Shown here one piece after another: positions 34,846 to 46,369 of a stretch of DNA of 64,000 nucleotides. The number at the start of each line of letters is the position of its first letter. The stretch's first letter is position 1. Source of the DNA: Notolepis coatsorum (lineage: Eukaryota > Chordata > Actinopteri > Aulopiformes > Paralepididae); contig OZ020592.1 in assembly GCA_963971535.1 (NCBI GenBank), positions 127,056,888 through 127,120,887 of the forward strand, in the 5' to 3' direction. The notes under the pieces are model-generated. The model saw only the letters and a list, made by a program, of their open reading frames with translations. It did not search any database and was not told the DNA's origin. The position numbers and the translations under genes are program-made.

Positions 34846-35327
34846 GGGCGGCTAAGTGGCGCAGTGGGCAAGGCGCTCGCCACTAATGCAGGAGATGCTG
34901 GGTTCGAGCCCAGCTCTCGGCATTGCTACCAGCTTGGCTGGTCGTTCATACTAATACAATTGGCAGTATTAGGGGGTGGGAAGCTGGTGGGTGGGGATCG
35001 GACGTTGTGGACAGCGACTCCTACAGGTCGGTTGGTGCGCCTGCGCAGCAGAATCAGGAAGCAACGGGGGCGGCGTGACCCTCCCACGCAGACCCTCGCC
35101 GCTGAGAGATCGCGCTGTGCAGGTGAAAATATGCGACGGCTGCCTCCTCGTGTACCGGAGGGGACACGTGATGCAAGGCTTCGTCCACATTGCAGCCGGC
35201 CAGTGGGAGGCATGGCCTAACAGCGTTCGAGACAGGGGAGGGTAGAATTGGACAATACGAAATTGGGGATGGGAGAAAAATAGAAAATGGGAGAAAAAGT
35301 TGACTCCAAAAAAATGTTTATTAAAAA
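34846..35327 (+). mobile_element. tRNA-headed SINE 'family S'
   Basis: It begins GGGCGGCTAAGTGGCGCAGT (A box), carries GGGTTCGAGCCC (B box) and a body with GGCAGTATTAGGGGGTGGG and CTACAGGTCGGTTGGTGCG, and ends in an A-rich tail. It is flanked by the perfect 13-bp duplication AAACTCTAACCAA (34833-34845, 35328-35340). This copy is the best full-length example of the family in the window. Such elements are transcribed by Pol III and copied by LINE machinery. Confidence 0.93.
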
Positions 35328-35340
35328 AAACTCTAACCAA

Positions 35341-36471
35341 AGTGCAAATCTAACAGTAAAGTGTGACTTCCTTTTGTATTATATTTAGGAATAATTTTTT
35401 ATTGTTTTGCATATGTGTATAATTATGACCAATATTTAGTAGTTGCTACTTTTTCTAAGTAACTTTACTTGACAAAACATTATGTCTCCTGAAGGTAGCT
35501 TCAACCAGTGTGAAGTAATTGTTAAGCTTGCAGAACTATGCTTTCCCAACACCGGTTATATAATAAGAACGTAGTCAACCCCTGCTGTCTTTAAAATATA
35601 AAGGATCACAACACTCTTTACCATCTTTTACATAATATAGTTTGAAAACATTGCTCCTCTCAGAACTTGAAACGGAGTTGTGTGGATGGATCTGAGGTAC
35701 ACATTTATTTTCCAATGGTGGAGCGTTCATTGTCGATAATTTTTTAATAGGTTGGTTGATAAGTCTTTTAAAATTCAAAAGAAAATCGATGTCCTGAATT
35801 GATTGATTAAACCTGTGGAAGAATCCCTTTTGGTTGCAACCAATGGCTTAGTTCACACCTAAGTGAGAGGCCAGGGGATACGGCCCCCACCCCTCTCTCT
35901 ACATAAGATTATTGTCTCCTTCTCTTCAGCCAAAGCTCATTTTTTACTATTAAACCTATTTTGATCAGAAGATCCGTCTACGATATATTTGATGAGGCAG
36001 GATCCACCACAAACTGATGTAAATCTCATCCGTCACCACTCATATTATTATTACTACCATCACAATCTTCAGTTCAGTGTTCTTAGTGTCAGACATCAAC
36101 ATAGAGATTCAACTGTATATCTCTGATGATCACCATCACAGCTTTAAGTTCTACCTTCATTTTCGACGGTGTGCGTCATTCCACCTGTAGACATCTCCAC
36201 CTGCTTCTTCTGCTACCACTGCTTCTCCCCCACCTAGACCTGGACAAACATTCATGTCAAAATGTCTTCAAATATTTGTTCTACTACAAAAGCCGTTTAA
36301 CTTCAAATTGGAACAGGAACCGGCCTGAAATGTGAAAATTACCACTTGCAAATGAAGAATTCCAGCACTCCTCATCTGTATTTCAAGTATTTGAAAGATA
36401 TTTTTTTTGTCCAAGTCCGGCTTGCATCGTGTTGGTGTTTTAGTGACTTCAGTTGATGTTTTATACATTTT

Positions 36472-36502
<31 letters not shown>

Positions 36503-36745
36503 AGTATACAGTCCTGCATCTGTGACGTGACTTGTTTTTCCCATGTCTTGTTACTATGCCGTTTTATTAGTAACAAGTTAAATGTTTCACCATGTCTATC
36601 CTTTTGAGTTTCTTAAAGCAGTATTGCTTTTAAGAGGCATTGAACTGGACAGATTAAATCCAAAAAACTGGTTTATTTGCTCAAAATCACCAGTAATAAT
36701 TTTTTTTCTATTCATTATTTTGTTCATCCTTAGTTGAAACCTTAA
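35341..36745. other. Intron 2 stretch, no gene
   Basis: AT-rich. A (GT)n run lies at 36477-36502. No recognised coding or repeat family. Confidence 0.5.
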
Positions 36746-37075
36746 AGGAACACGCCAACATTATGGGAAATCTTCACCAGAGTTGGACAAGGAGATGGAT
36801 TTACTCTCTGTGCGTTCAATAGAAGGCTATCCGGCTGCAAGCTAACCTAATTTAGCACAAATTATTAGCAGACCAGCTATCATAGCTGTTCCAAAAACAC
36901 CTCTCCCCAGAGTTTTAGGCTAGTGGTCCATATCTGCTTAATTTGCGCTAAGCTAGGCTAGCTTGCAGCCGGATAGCTTCCTACTGAACGCACGGAGAGG
37001 AAATTGGTATCCATCTTATTGTCCCGACTCTGGAGAAGGTGGTAAGCGCATTTCCCATAATGTTTGCGTGTTCCT
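36746..37075. mobile_element. Palindromic MITE (about 330 bp)
   Basis: The ends are AGGAACACGCCAACATTATG and, inverted, CATAATGTTTGCGTGTTCCT. The arms extend about 150 bp inward, including AGCTATCCGGCTGCAAGCTA-type sequence on both sides. It has no ORF. The target duplication is unclear. Similar AGGAACACGCC-ended elements are common in teleosts. Confidence 0.85.
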
Positions 37076-37715
37076 CAAGTGATTTTACTGTTTCGTTAGC
37101 TATATTATTATGGTTCTGCACCATTATTCCTTTTATGATCACTGGTTTTCCATCATCATAAGAAGCTGTCCATCTCTCTGTCCAGATCACTGTAAACACC
37201 CATCCCATGTGACCGTTTGAATGACCAGCTCCTTGTTAAAGTACTGACCTTAAACCTTTAACTGCTAGGATGCAGTCTCTTCTCTTCCTTTTGTGTGTCT
37301 CGCCCATCCCTAGGTTCTATCCCAATAACCTTGACGTTTCTTTAATGACAACTGATTTATAAACGGTCTGGGTTGGCAGTTCTCGTGGCGCTTACCCCAG
37401 TCAGGTGGTTTTTGAATCACTTGTCATTAAGGAAAGGGAGTGAAGGAAGGAGACATGCTGAGGTCCCTTTCTCATCTTGTCAATAAATGGAAGTTGTGTC
37501 CACATTACATTGTTATGATCGCTGTGATATGCCATGGCTCTGTTTACTAAAAGCATTTTGGCCCAAACGCCAACTCATTTCCATGGCAGGCACATGAGAC
37601 TGAGATGACGTTAATGCTAAGAGATGCTTTTGGGGTAAACCAGCTGAAAAACACGCCTGTAGACCATGGAACAAAGAATGTGGACACTTTGATATCATCA
37701 CTAAAGTTATTGGGG
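37076..37715. other. Intron 2 stretch, no gene
   Basis: No recognised features other than the 10-bp duplication of the SINE that follows (37706-37715). Confidence 0.5.
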
Positions 37716-38158
37716 GTGCGGCTGGGTACCGTAAAGGTCTAAAGCACTCCCCTGCCACCGCAGAGACTCTGGGTTCGAATCCAGCTGTCCTGCGTGACCT
37801 CCGGCTTGATCAGTCGTCCCTACGAACACAATAATTGGCAGTGTTCGCGGGGTGGGCAGTTGGTGAGGGTACGAGTCCTGGTTGTTGCAAACAGCGACTC
37901 CTACTGGTCGGTCGGGGCGCCAGTTCAGCAGGGAGGGGATCTGGGGGAGATAGTGTGTGAACCTCTGCACACGTTACGCTCTCCCAGTGAAAGTCCTCGC
38001 TGTCGGGTGAAAAGAAGCGGCTACCGACTCCACATGTATCGGAGGAGGCATGTGGTCGTCTACACCCTCCCCAGGCCGACGGTAGAGCAATGTGCGCAAC
38101 GACCAGGAAGGGAATTGGCATAACGATGAAAAATGATAGAAAGACCAAAAAAAAAAAG
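37716..38158 (+). mobile_element. Divergent family S SINE, 95 bp upstream of exon 3
   Basis: The head TGCGGCTGGGTACCGTAAAG and B box GGGTTCGAATCCAG are tRNA-like. The body shares CAGCGACTCCTACTGGTCGG with the other family S copies but is clearly older or a sister subfamily. GTTATTGGGG flanks it at 37706-37715 and 38159-38168. Its A tail ends 95 bp before the exon 3 start, just upstream of that exon's CT-rich polypyrimidine tract. Confidence 0.8.
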
Positions 38159-38253
38159 GTTATTGGGGCGGGGTAAAAACCCCCCATTCCTCTCCTCTCC
38201 TCCCTCTCACCCTCCTCTCCTCTCCTCTCCTCCCTCGCCGCCGCCCCCGCCAG

Positions 38254-38597
38254 GCTCCATCTCGACCCCGGGCTGGCGGAGGGGCTCGGTGACCCCCAGG
38301 GTGACCACCATCCCGTGTCCCGGCTGCCAGCACGACATCGACCTGGGCGAGCGCGGCATCAGCATGCTGTTCCGGAACTTCACGCTGGAGAACATCGTGG
38401 AGCGCTACCGGCAGGCGGCGCGCGCCGCCGTCGCCATCATGTGCAACATCTGCAAGCCGCCGCCGCAGGAGGCCACCAAGAGCTGCATGGACTGCAAGGC
38501 CAGCTACTGCAACGAGTGCTTCAAGGTGCACCACCCCTGGGGGACCCCGAGGGCCCAGCACGAGTACGTGGGCCCCACCACCAACTTCAGGCCCAAG
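38254..38597 (+). CDS. trim36: TRIM36-like E3 ligase, coding exon 3 (RING second half, B-box 1)
   Basis: The exon follows a long CT-rich tract and CGCCAG. It completes a glycine codon begun in exon 2, runs 344 bp and leaves in phase 0 at [25 protein letters not shown] supplies the last RING cysteine pair. [20 protein letters not shown] is the TRIM36-type linker helix. [18 protein letters not shown], then [13 protein letters not shown], forms B-box 1. The exon ends [13 protein letters not shown], a stretch that is almost invariant in TRIM36. B-boxes are zinc folds that aid oligomerisation and substrate choice. Very high GC (CG-rich codons) against an AT-rich intron. The identification as trim36 rests most strongly on this exon. 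Confidence 0.95.
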
Positions 38598-39489
38598 GTA
38601 GGTGTTGTTAGCGGGGGTATCGGTGTGTTGGAGTTAAGGCTCCGGCCGTGGAGGAAATGCTTTGTGCTTAGTTTAATTATTTTTTTTGGTTTTTACTGTC
38701 AAATCTATCATAATCGAGAATAAATGGTATTATTAATATATATTTTAACTCATTCCCCGCCAACGACGATTATACTCGTTATTTGATCGTTATTTCTTTT
38801 ATTCGATATTTCTATTCATTACAGGCCCACTGACTCGGGTTAACATTGGGAATCGCATTGAGAATGCCTAGGTGCAATACCGGCCGCATCACGCTAGATG
38901 GCGGTATCGAGCACCATTTCTAACATTGTATCCTGGACTGTGGGACGGCCCCAGGTCTCGGGTTTCATTTCCCCTTCTCGGGCGAGGCGAACCGGTTGTC
39001 CCGGTTTTATCAAAGCACGTCAAATATCTCCGATCCATGGACATTGGATATACCAGATTGCGATCAAGAAATTGGAATCTTCTTTTTGGATTACTCCCGG
39101 CCACAGGTAAGGGCGATTTTATGTCAATTTTTGCTTGATTTTGCAATGCTTTTACACCGATCGGGCTGATAACCGTTTTTAGTGTTCAATGCAAATAATC
39201 AGAAACGACCCCCCCCCCCTTTCATGCATTCATGATGGAACATAATAGCTATGATCTAGGGATAATAGCGTATAAACCATGACATGGCAATGTGTACAAT
39301 GGAATCGACGTATACTGCCATAACTAAGCATTTCATGAATTACTCTAGACCGCTCTAAAACCATACTTATATTCACCACGGTATAACATGGGAACGTATG
39401 GATGGAAAATTATCTCTTTTTTTGCATCTTGACCAGAAGAAACTCGATGTCAAATGACTATAGTATTGTATCCATGGCTATAATATAGA
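38598..39489. other. Intron 3 start, no gene
   Basis: AACTCATTCCCCGCCAACG at about 38748 resembles a terminus of teleost MITEs, but I could not find the matching right end. Overlapping short ORFs around 38870-39146 look random. Confidence 0.45.
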
Positions 39490-41077
39490 ATGCCCAAGAA
39501 GGGACGACCCAGCACCCTCAACGACTACAGGCCAGTCGCTCTGATGTCACACGTCATGAAGACGTTTGATTGACTGGTCCTGCAACACCTCAAGCCCCTG
39601 GTGCGTGACTCCCTCGACCCCCTGCAGTTTGCATACCAGGCAAACATCGGGGTGGAGGACGCCATCATCTACATGCTCCACAGAGCGTACACGCACCTGG
39701 AGAAGCTGCGCAGCTCAGTGAGGATTATGTTCTTTGATTTCTCCAGCGCCTTCAACACCATCCAGCCGTCACTGCTAGCGGAGAAGCTCTCTGCGATGCA
39801 GCTTGAGCACAGCTTGGTGGCCTGGATCAAGGACTACCTCACTGAGAGACCGCAGTACGTCAGACTAAAGGATAGTCAGTCTGACGTACTGGTGAGCAAC
39901 ACCGGCACCCCCCAAGGAACTGTGCTGTCACCCTTCCTCTTCACCCTCTATACCTCAGACTTCTGCCGCAACTCAAGCGGGTGCCACCTGCAGAAGTTCT
40001 CAGACGACTCCTCCATCATAAGCTACATCACCGACGATGATGAGGAGGAGTACAGAGCCCTGGTGGAGAGCTTTGTGGGGTGGAGCGACAGCAACCACCT
40101 CCAACTCAACACCAGTAAGACCAAGGAGCTGGTGGTGGACTTCCGGAGGGGCAAGAAGAGGCCCCCCCCCGATTCCCATCACCATCCGAGGGGTGGAGGT
40201 GGTGGACTCATATAAGTTCCTTGGGGTACACCTGAACAATAAACTGGACTGGTCGGATAACACAGAGGCCCTCTACAGGAAGGGACAGAGCAGGCTGTTC
40301 TTCCTGAGGAGACTCAGGTCCTTCAACGTGTGCAATAGACTGCTGCAGTCATTTTACCAGTCTGTAGTGGCCAGCGTCCTCTTCTATGCTGTGGCATGCT
40401 GGGGAGGCTACATCAACTCAAGGGACACCAACAAGCTCAACAAGCTGATGAGGAAGGCTAGCTCCGTGGTGGGAGTCGAGCTACCTAGACTAGAGGTGAT
40501 GGCAGAGAGGGGGATGAGAAGGAAGCTGGCTGCCATCATGGAGAACCCCTACCACCCCCTCTACGACGAGCTAGTCAAGATGAGAAGCTCGTTCAGCCAC
40601 AGACTCATACCCCCCCGACACTCAACTAACCGCCTCGGACAGTCCTTCATACCAGCGGCCATCAGGCTCCACAACAGTGGGCAGCGACTAGCAGCCTCCA
40701 GGCTCCACAACAGGGGGCAGCGACTGCTGCCAGACATTGACCTAGGACTAATAGGAACCCAAGGAGGATAATAACACTACCTTAGGCATACTGCACCTTA
40801 TGTGGATACTGTGATACTGTGAATAATGTATATTTCAGTGGATACTGTGAATAATGTATATTTCAGTAGATAGTAAATTATAACACTACCTTATGCATAC
40901 TGCACCTTATGTGATACTGTGAATATATTTTTCAGTTAGTTAGATAGTAAATTATATTGACATTTGTTTACACTGCTTGTGTTGTTTTTACTACCTGTAC
41001 CCCCCCCCCCCCCTTCCCCCATGCTGCTATGATGCCTGAATTTCCCCAAGGGGATCAATAAAGGAATATCTTATCTT
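39490..41077 (+). mobile_element. 5'-truncated Jockey-superfamily LINE (Rex1/L2-like), RT pseudogene
   Basis: The first frame (39601-40215) begins RDSLDPLQFAYQANIG and contains IMFFDFSSAFNTIQP and GTPQGTVLSPFLFTLY; the usual Y(A/S)DD box reads FSDDSSI. The second frame (up to 40771) continues FLGVHLNNKLDWSDNTEALY, then LFYAVACWGG. The two frames meet at a run of nine C (40162-40170), so a one-base slip there breaks the protein. The endonuclease part is missing. The 3' end is CCCCAAGGGGATCAATAAAG followed by AATATCTTATCTTAT. Minus copies of that end are at 25650 and 48990. The exact clade is not certain. Confidence 0.88.
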
Positions 41078-42590
41078 ATAGATTTAGCTCTACAAACAAG
41101 GTTCCACAAGGAAGCATACTAGGACCGCTACTGTTCCTAATTTATGCAAATGACATGTCGTCAGCTTGTGACTGCAACTTGTTCCTGTTTGCGGACGACT
41201 CAGCCCTGCTGGTCTCTGACAAGAACAAGTTACAGGTTGAAAAAACCCTCAGCTCGGAACTAGGCAGAATCTGCATATGGCTCGCTGATAACAAACTATC
41301 ATTACACATGGGCAAAACAGAGTCCATTCTCTTCGGTTCAAATAACAAACTCAGCAAGACCGACGGCTTCTCAGTTACAGTGGGTGACAATATTGTCACA
41401 AGGAAAGATGAAATTACCTACCTGGGTTCCATCCTAGAGGCTAATCTCTCCTGTGACAAAATGGCATCCACTGTAATAAAAAAAGTCAACCAACGAACTC
41501 GATTCTTGTACCGGATCTCCTCTCTGGTAAACAAGAACACCCTGAAGACTCTGGCAGGAGCACTCATTCAGGGGTACTACGACTATGCTTGCACCTCATG
41601 GTACCAAAGCACCTCAAAGGCGCTAAAAACAAAATTACAAACATCTCAAAACAAACTGGTCAGACTACTGCTTGACCTTACTCCTAGAACCCACCTCACC
41701 CCTGCCCACTTTGACAACCTAGGATGGCTTAGAGTAGACGACAGAGTACAACAACTTGCAATGGGCCTGGTCTACAAGATACACTACACGACCAAGGTAC
41801 CCATGTACATGTCAAAATACTTCCCAAAGGTCAGTGAATACCACGATCACAACACCAGAGGGAGCTCCACAAATCATGTTAAACCCAGATTCGGCTCAAA
41901 TAAGGGACTAAACACGTTTCGCAATTATGCCACATCAATGTGGAACGCCCTACCCAAAGCTGTAAAGGAATGTGGATCACTACCCACTTTCAAAACCTCT
42001 CTCAAGGGACACCTACGGGAGACTGCAATTCAACACTGGCCCCTGTAAATATCCTAACCCAACCCCCTCCAATGTACAGTCATTTACCTAGTATGGTTTT
42101 GTCAATAGTTCAATGTACAATTTTGTTTGTTTGTACAGTGTCTCCTCCCCCCCCCCCCCTCAATGTACAGTATTACTTGTTTATACAGTGTGCCCCCCGG
42201 CCCCCCCCCCCCAACCACCTCCAATGTAAATTACCCAGTATGGTTGTCAATATCCCAATGTACCCAACCCCCCCCACACAACCTGCTCCAATGTACAGTT
42301 TCTACGTCAAATGTATATACTCCCTTTTCTTGACTCCTTCTGTATCACAAACAGTACTGTATTTGCAAATCTGGTATGTCATAAATGTATAGATGTAGCA
42401 GTACTGAATATCTGTATGTCATGTATGTCATATATGTCCTGATGAATTGAAAATGGGGGACCCTGATGTAAACAAGACGAAAGTCTTTCTCTGGTCTGCA
42501 TCCCCTTAACAATTGTGTGTATTGAGCTGTACTGTATTGTACCCATTCTACAATCTGTTAATAAAGTTTTCAATCAATCAATCAATCAAC
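41078..42590 (+). mobile_element. LINE-B: 5'-truncated non-LTR retrotransposon
   Basis: It starts inside the RT at KVPQGSILGPLLFLIYANDM and runs through FADDSALLV and NKLSLHMGKTESILFGS to RNYATSMWNALPKAVKECGS, ending at the stop near 42048. The 297-codon part from 41155 has no internal stop. The 3' UTR has CCCCCC-rich and TGTACAGT motifs, then the tail TGCATCCCCTTAACAATTG ... AATAAAGTTTTCAATCAATC. The (ATCA)n end suggests the L2/CR1 branch of Jockey elements. It abuts the previous LINE directly. A second large copy is at 62837-64000, and at least six tail-only fragments occur in the window. Confidence 0.9.
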
Positions 42591-43460
42591 TCCCATCGTT
42601 TACAGCCACAGGATAAAGCTAATAGCTGGCAGCCAATGAGTTTTAATGACTAATTATTTTACATTAAATTTTAAAATTTGTTCTACTTTTTTTCATAGAT
42701 TCTGATGACGGAAATATATCTAATCTATACATTTTTCCAGGAGGTTTTAAACTTTTAATATAAATTTGCGCTCATTCCATGCTAATTTTACTGTATGCCT
42801 GTGTCTATTTTGTGTCTACATCACTGCTGCCATGCACCTTGGGCTGCAGTTCTTGTATGAAAGGTGCTCTACAAATAAAGTGTATTATTATTATTACACA
42901 CAGACAGGACAGGCTCTTCTGAGCTGTATAAGAGGAGAACTTGCTGCAGAGAGGGTACATCGATCATGAGGAGAACCTACTGCCATTATTCAGCCGTATG
43001 GAACTTCTTTTGTTCCGTTTTGTGATTCTGGAGGACATGGCTGGGCATGTCTGAGCCCATTATGTAATTATCAATTACTATTTTGCCCAATCCCAGGATG
43101 AATATTTATGATCTGATGTCTGACTTGACAGAAGAACCAAGCGCAGCACACATTGTCTATATTTCTGAGAAGATTGACGATATCTTGTATGGCTAGCTTG
43201 GGTCAGAGATGGTTCTGGCTTGGGTATCCACCTAGCATCTTTTGAGTAGGACATCGACCTCCTCGCAATCTGACCTCCTTGACCTTCGCCTCATTCTAAT
43301 TACTAATATCATCATACTGTACAACATCCTCCCATCAGTCTTATCCACGACTTCAACTATTGGTAAATCCTTCTTCGTTAACTCTTGTCCCATCAGCTAA
43401 ATGTCAAGTAAGACATCTAGTTTCATCTACGTCCTCTCTATCTAATAACATTGGAGGGGG
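42591..43460 (+). other. Intron 3 stretch with a short LINE/SINE tail
   Basis: Positions 42831-42890 contain CTTGGGCTGCAGTTCTTGTA and GGTGCTCTACAAATAAAG followed by (ATT)n. This is the plus-strand form of the 3' end seen at 10226-10300. The rest shows no gene. Confidence 0.6.
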
Positions 43461-43941
43461 AGAGGGCGGCTACGTGGCGTAGTGGGCAAGGCGCTCGCCA
43501 CGAATGCGGAGACGCTGGGATCGCCTGTTCGATCCCAGCGCTCCACATTGCTTTCAGTTTAGCTGGTCGTTCATACTAATACACATTGGCCGTATTAGGG
43601 GGTGGGAAACTGATGGGTGGGGATCGGGCCTTGTGGACAGCGACTCCTACAGGTCGGTTGGTGCGCCTGCGCAGTAGAATCAGGAAGTGTCGGGGGCAGC
43701 GTGAGCCTCCCACGCGTTACTCCTCGCCACTGAGAGATCGAGCTGCGCAGGTGAAAAGATGCGACTGCTGTTACCTCAAGTACCGGAGGGGACTTGTGCT
43801 ATGTATGACTTAGTCCACATTGCAGCCGGCTTGTGGGAGGCAAGAAACAGCGTTCGTGACAGGGGAGGGTTGAATTGGATGATACGAAATTGGGATGGGA
43901 GAAAATATAGAAAATGGGAGAAAAAGTGGATTAAAAAAAAA
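43461..43941 (+). mobile_element. tRNA-headed SINE 'family S'
   Basis: Head AGAGGGCGGCTACGTGGCGT, degenerate B box TGTTCGATCCC, the same body motifs as the 34846 copy, and an A-rich tail. Flanked by ACATTGGAGGGGG (43448-43460 and 43942-43954), a perfect 13-bp duplication. Confidence 0.92.
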
Positions 43942-44966
43942 ACATTGGAGGGGGTGGTTCTCGCAGACGCTGGAACTAACTGTTGAAGCCTTCCTGAGCT
44001 GTCGTGGGCCTAACCTGACGAACCACCAGTGAAGCGGGGTGCCCACTTGATAACCCTGGTGATACGCTGGCTCTCGCTGCCTATCTTATCTACACGCTGG
44101 GTTGTGGCGGCCATTGGGTTTCTTCATTGAGCGTTTTTCCTTATCGTTAGGGCACAAGTATCTTGTGTTTTATTATACATTTTTAAATTTTTTTACCTTG
44201 TTGATGATTTTAAGTTTAGAGGATGAGTGGACTGATGCTTATAGCCTTACTGTAGGTTATGTTGAGCCGGTCTGAAGGGTTTGATGATCAGTGGTTTGCC
44301 GGGATTCGATGTGAGGAAACTAGGCGGGCTTCATCAACATCAGTCTTTGTTGAAGACTTTGCACGATTGATTGTTGCACACTTGATTGTTACCTCTAGAT
44401 CTGTTTGGAGGTTGTATCCAATAGTGTCCAATCTGGAAAGACCATATTTTGTCCTTTTCAAATAGTCTTTTCAACAATTTTATAGGACTTCCTTGACTTC
44501 CTTTATTTTTTTGGTTATGAAAAGAACAGCTAATTGATTAATTAAAGCTAAATTATTACTTGTGCCCCTGGTGTGACATCAAAGGACATTCATTCTGAAC
44601 AGCTTCTTCATCTGAATACCTTTTAAGCCCAGCCAACTGCAGTAATGTACCTAATTAAACCTTTACCCAGGGGCCTAAATAATAATCCTGACTGCCAAAT
44701 CCACAACAAGACTAAACAAAACCCATCTTCCCTCAAACGTCACCTTTTTATGTTGTTATTTGAGGGGTCTCTCAGCCTGGGGAAAATCACTGGTCTTGTG
44801 TTAATAGTGAAGATGAGCTAAGGTAATATTTCTACTCCAGAGTAGATAGTGTTACGTGTCAAATATCAAATTCTAGTTATTTTGATCTTGGTAAACAATC
44901 GGTGGTGTACTCGTTTGTCCAATCTTTAATTCATCGTGTAAAAGAACCCACTTGATCATCGTAATG
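43942..44966. other. Intron 3 stretch, no gene
   Basis: AT-rich, no recognised family. ORFs up to 78 codons look random. Confidence 0.5.
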
Positions 44967-44968
44967 TA

Positions 44969-45292
44969 CAGTGAGGTCCATAAATATTTGGACATCAACA
45001 CAATTTCATTTTCATAATTTTGTCTCTATACACCACCACAATGGATTTGAAATTAAACAATCTAGATGTGCTTTAAGGGCAGACGTTCAGCTTTAATTAG
45101 AAGGTATTTACATCCAAATCACGTGAACGGTGTAGGAATTACAACAATTTCTATATGCAATACCTCTTTGTAAGGGACCAAAAGTAATTGGACACTTAAC
45201 GCTGAAAGTCTGCACTTAAAGCACATCTTGATTGTGTTGTACACTACAGAGCCAAAATTGTGTCGATGTCCAAATATTTATGGACCTAACTG
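44969..45292. mobile_element. Tc1/mariner-type MITE (324 bp)
   Basis: The left end is CAGTGAGGTCCATAAATATT and the right end inverted is CAGTTAGGTCCATAAATATT. TA flanks both sides (44967-44968 and 45293-45294). TIRs are about 50 bp with diverged inner parts. No transposase ORF, so it depends on an autonomous Tc1-like partner. Confidence 0.92.
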
Positions 45293-45447
45293 TATGCGAT
45301 TCCTGTCAAATCTGTTTAGTGTGCATGTGTACTGTCACAATGTATGAATGTGGGTGGTTTCTTTTTAATAGTCCACTTGAGTGATATCAAGTGCTCATGT
45401 GTTGATAAATCTTCCTCTCGTTAATTCTGCGTGGTGTGATTTCCCAG

Positions 45448-45516
45448 GTGCTGATGATGTGTCCCCGTGCTCAATGTCCTATTCTAACTCTGTGTGATCT
45501 CTCTTTGCTTCCCCAG
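45448..45516 (+). other. trim36: In-frame upstream decoy acceptor before exon 4
   Basis: TTTCCCAG at 45440-45447 is followed by GTGCTGATGATGTGTCC, a degenerate copy of the true exon start GTGCTGATGTGCCCGG at 45517. The 69 bp between the two acceptors have no stop and keep frame, so use of the upstream site would add 23 residues between the B-box 1 exon and B-box 2. The true site has the better pyrimidine tract (CTCTCTTTGCTTCCCCAG). Probably a minor or unused site. Confidence 0.4.
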
Positions 45517-45663
45517 GTGCTGATGTGCCCGGAGCACGAGATGGAGAAGGTGAACATGTACTGCGAGGTGTGCAGGCGGCCGGTGTGTCACCTCTGTAAG
45601 CTGGGAGGTTCCCACGCCAACCACAGGGTCACTTCCATGAGCAGCGCCTACAAGATCCTCAAG
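45517..45663 (+). CDS. trim36: TRIM36-like E3 ligase, coding exon 4 (B-box 2)
   Basis: 147 bp, phase 0 at both ends, acceptor TTGCTTCCCCAG, donor AAG|GTATAG. It encodes VLMCPEHEMEKVNMYCEVC, then RRPVCHLCKLGGSHANHRVT, ending MSSAYKILK. The ligands of the C-H-C3-H2 B-box 2 are all present: CPEH, CEVC, CHLC and the HANH pair. The SSAYKxLK end is the TRIM36-type junction into the coiled coil. The donor is weaker than consensus at +4 to +6 (TAG), and a repeat begins only six bases after the exon (45670), so the repeat forms the downstream donor context. Confidence 0.95.
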
Positions 45664-45739
45664 GTATAGTTCAAGTTTCTTTATTAGTTGTCATACAAAA
45701 ATACAGAATACTTTTATATGAAATGCTTGTTCCTGTTCT

Positions 45740-46235
45740 TTTTTTTTTTAAATTCTTTTTCCCCCTCCATTTTCCTCCGATTTTTCTCCCATCCCAATGT
45801 TAGTCGTATGCCAATTCCCAATCCCCTTCCTGGTCGCTGCGCACTTACCCCCCACAGTCAGATCATCTGGGAGAGTGGAGGCTATCACGTGCTTCCTCCG
45901 ACACACGTCCAGCCAATCGATCGCTTCTTTTCACCTGGCAGCGCGGATCCTCCCTGAGAGGGCGTAGCGTGTGGAAGGATCACACTATCCCACTAAGGTC
46001 CTATCCGCGCTTAGCAGGCGCCCCGACCGAACTGTAGGAGTCGCTGTTTACAGCGACCCGGACCCACCCCGCCAGCTTCTCCCACCCTCTAATACAGCCA
46101 ATTGTATTAGTGTGAACGGCCAGCCAAGCTGGTGACAACCCCGGAGCTGTGAGCTGGACTCGAACAGGCGAATCCAACTCACAGCTCCGGGGTTGGTGAC
46201 GAACGCAATCTCCGCTACGCCACCTAACAGCCCTT
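45740..46235 (-). mobile_element. tRNA-headed SINE 'family S' (minus strand)
   Basis: On the minus strand the head GGGCTGTTAGGTGGCGTAGC and B-box-like GTTCGAGTCC are followed by the family body and an A tail (seen as a T run at 45739-45750). The 15-bp duplication GCTTGTTCCTGTTCT is at 45725-45739 and 46236-46250. It carries its own imperfect inverted repeat near 46125-46185 (CCGGAGCTGTGAG...CTCACAGCTCCGG). Confidence 0.88.
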
Positions 46236-46369
46236 GCTTGTTCCTGTTCTGCTCCTGAGAGTGTGCTAGATAAAAATAAAATAGATAAGTAAAAAATAGA
46301 AGTCAAAAGTACGTAACAAGTGTTTGAACAAAAGTGTTCAAAACACAAGTGTTCAATATACATATATAC

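Noticed and set aside
38160..38611. Alternative frames over exon 3 (Arg/Gly-rich and Ala/Leu-rich ORFs)
   Set aside because: Shadows of a GC-rich exon; only the frame with zinc ligands and correct splice phases is real.
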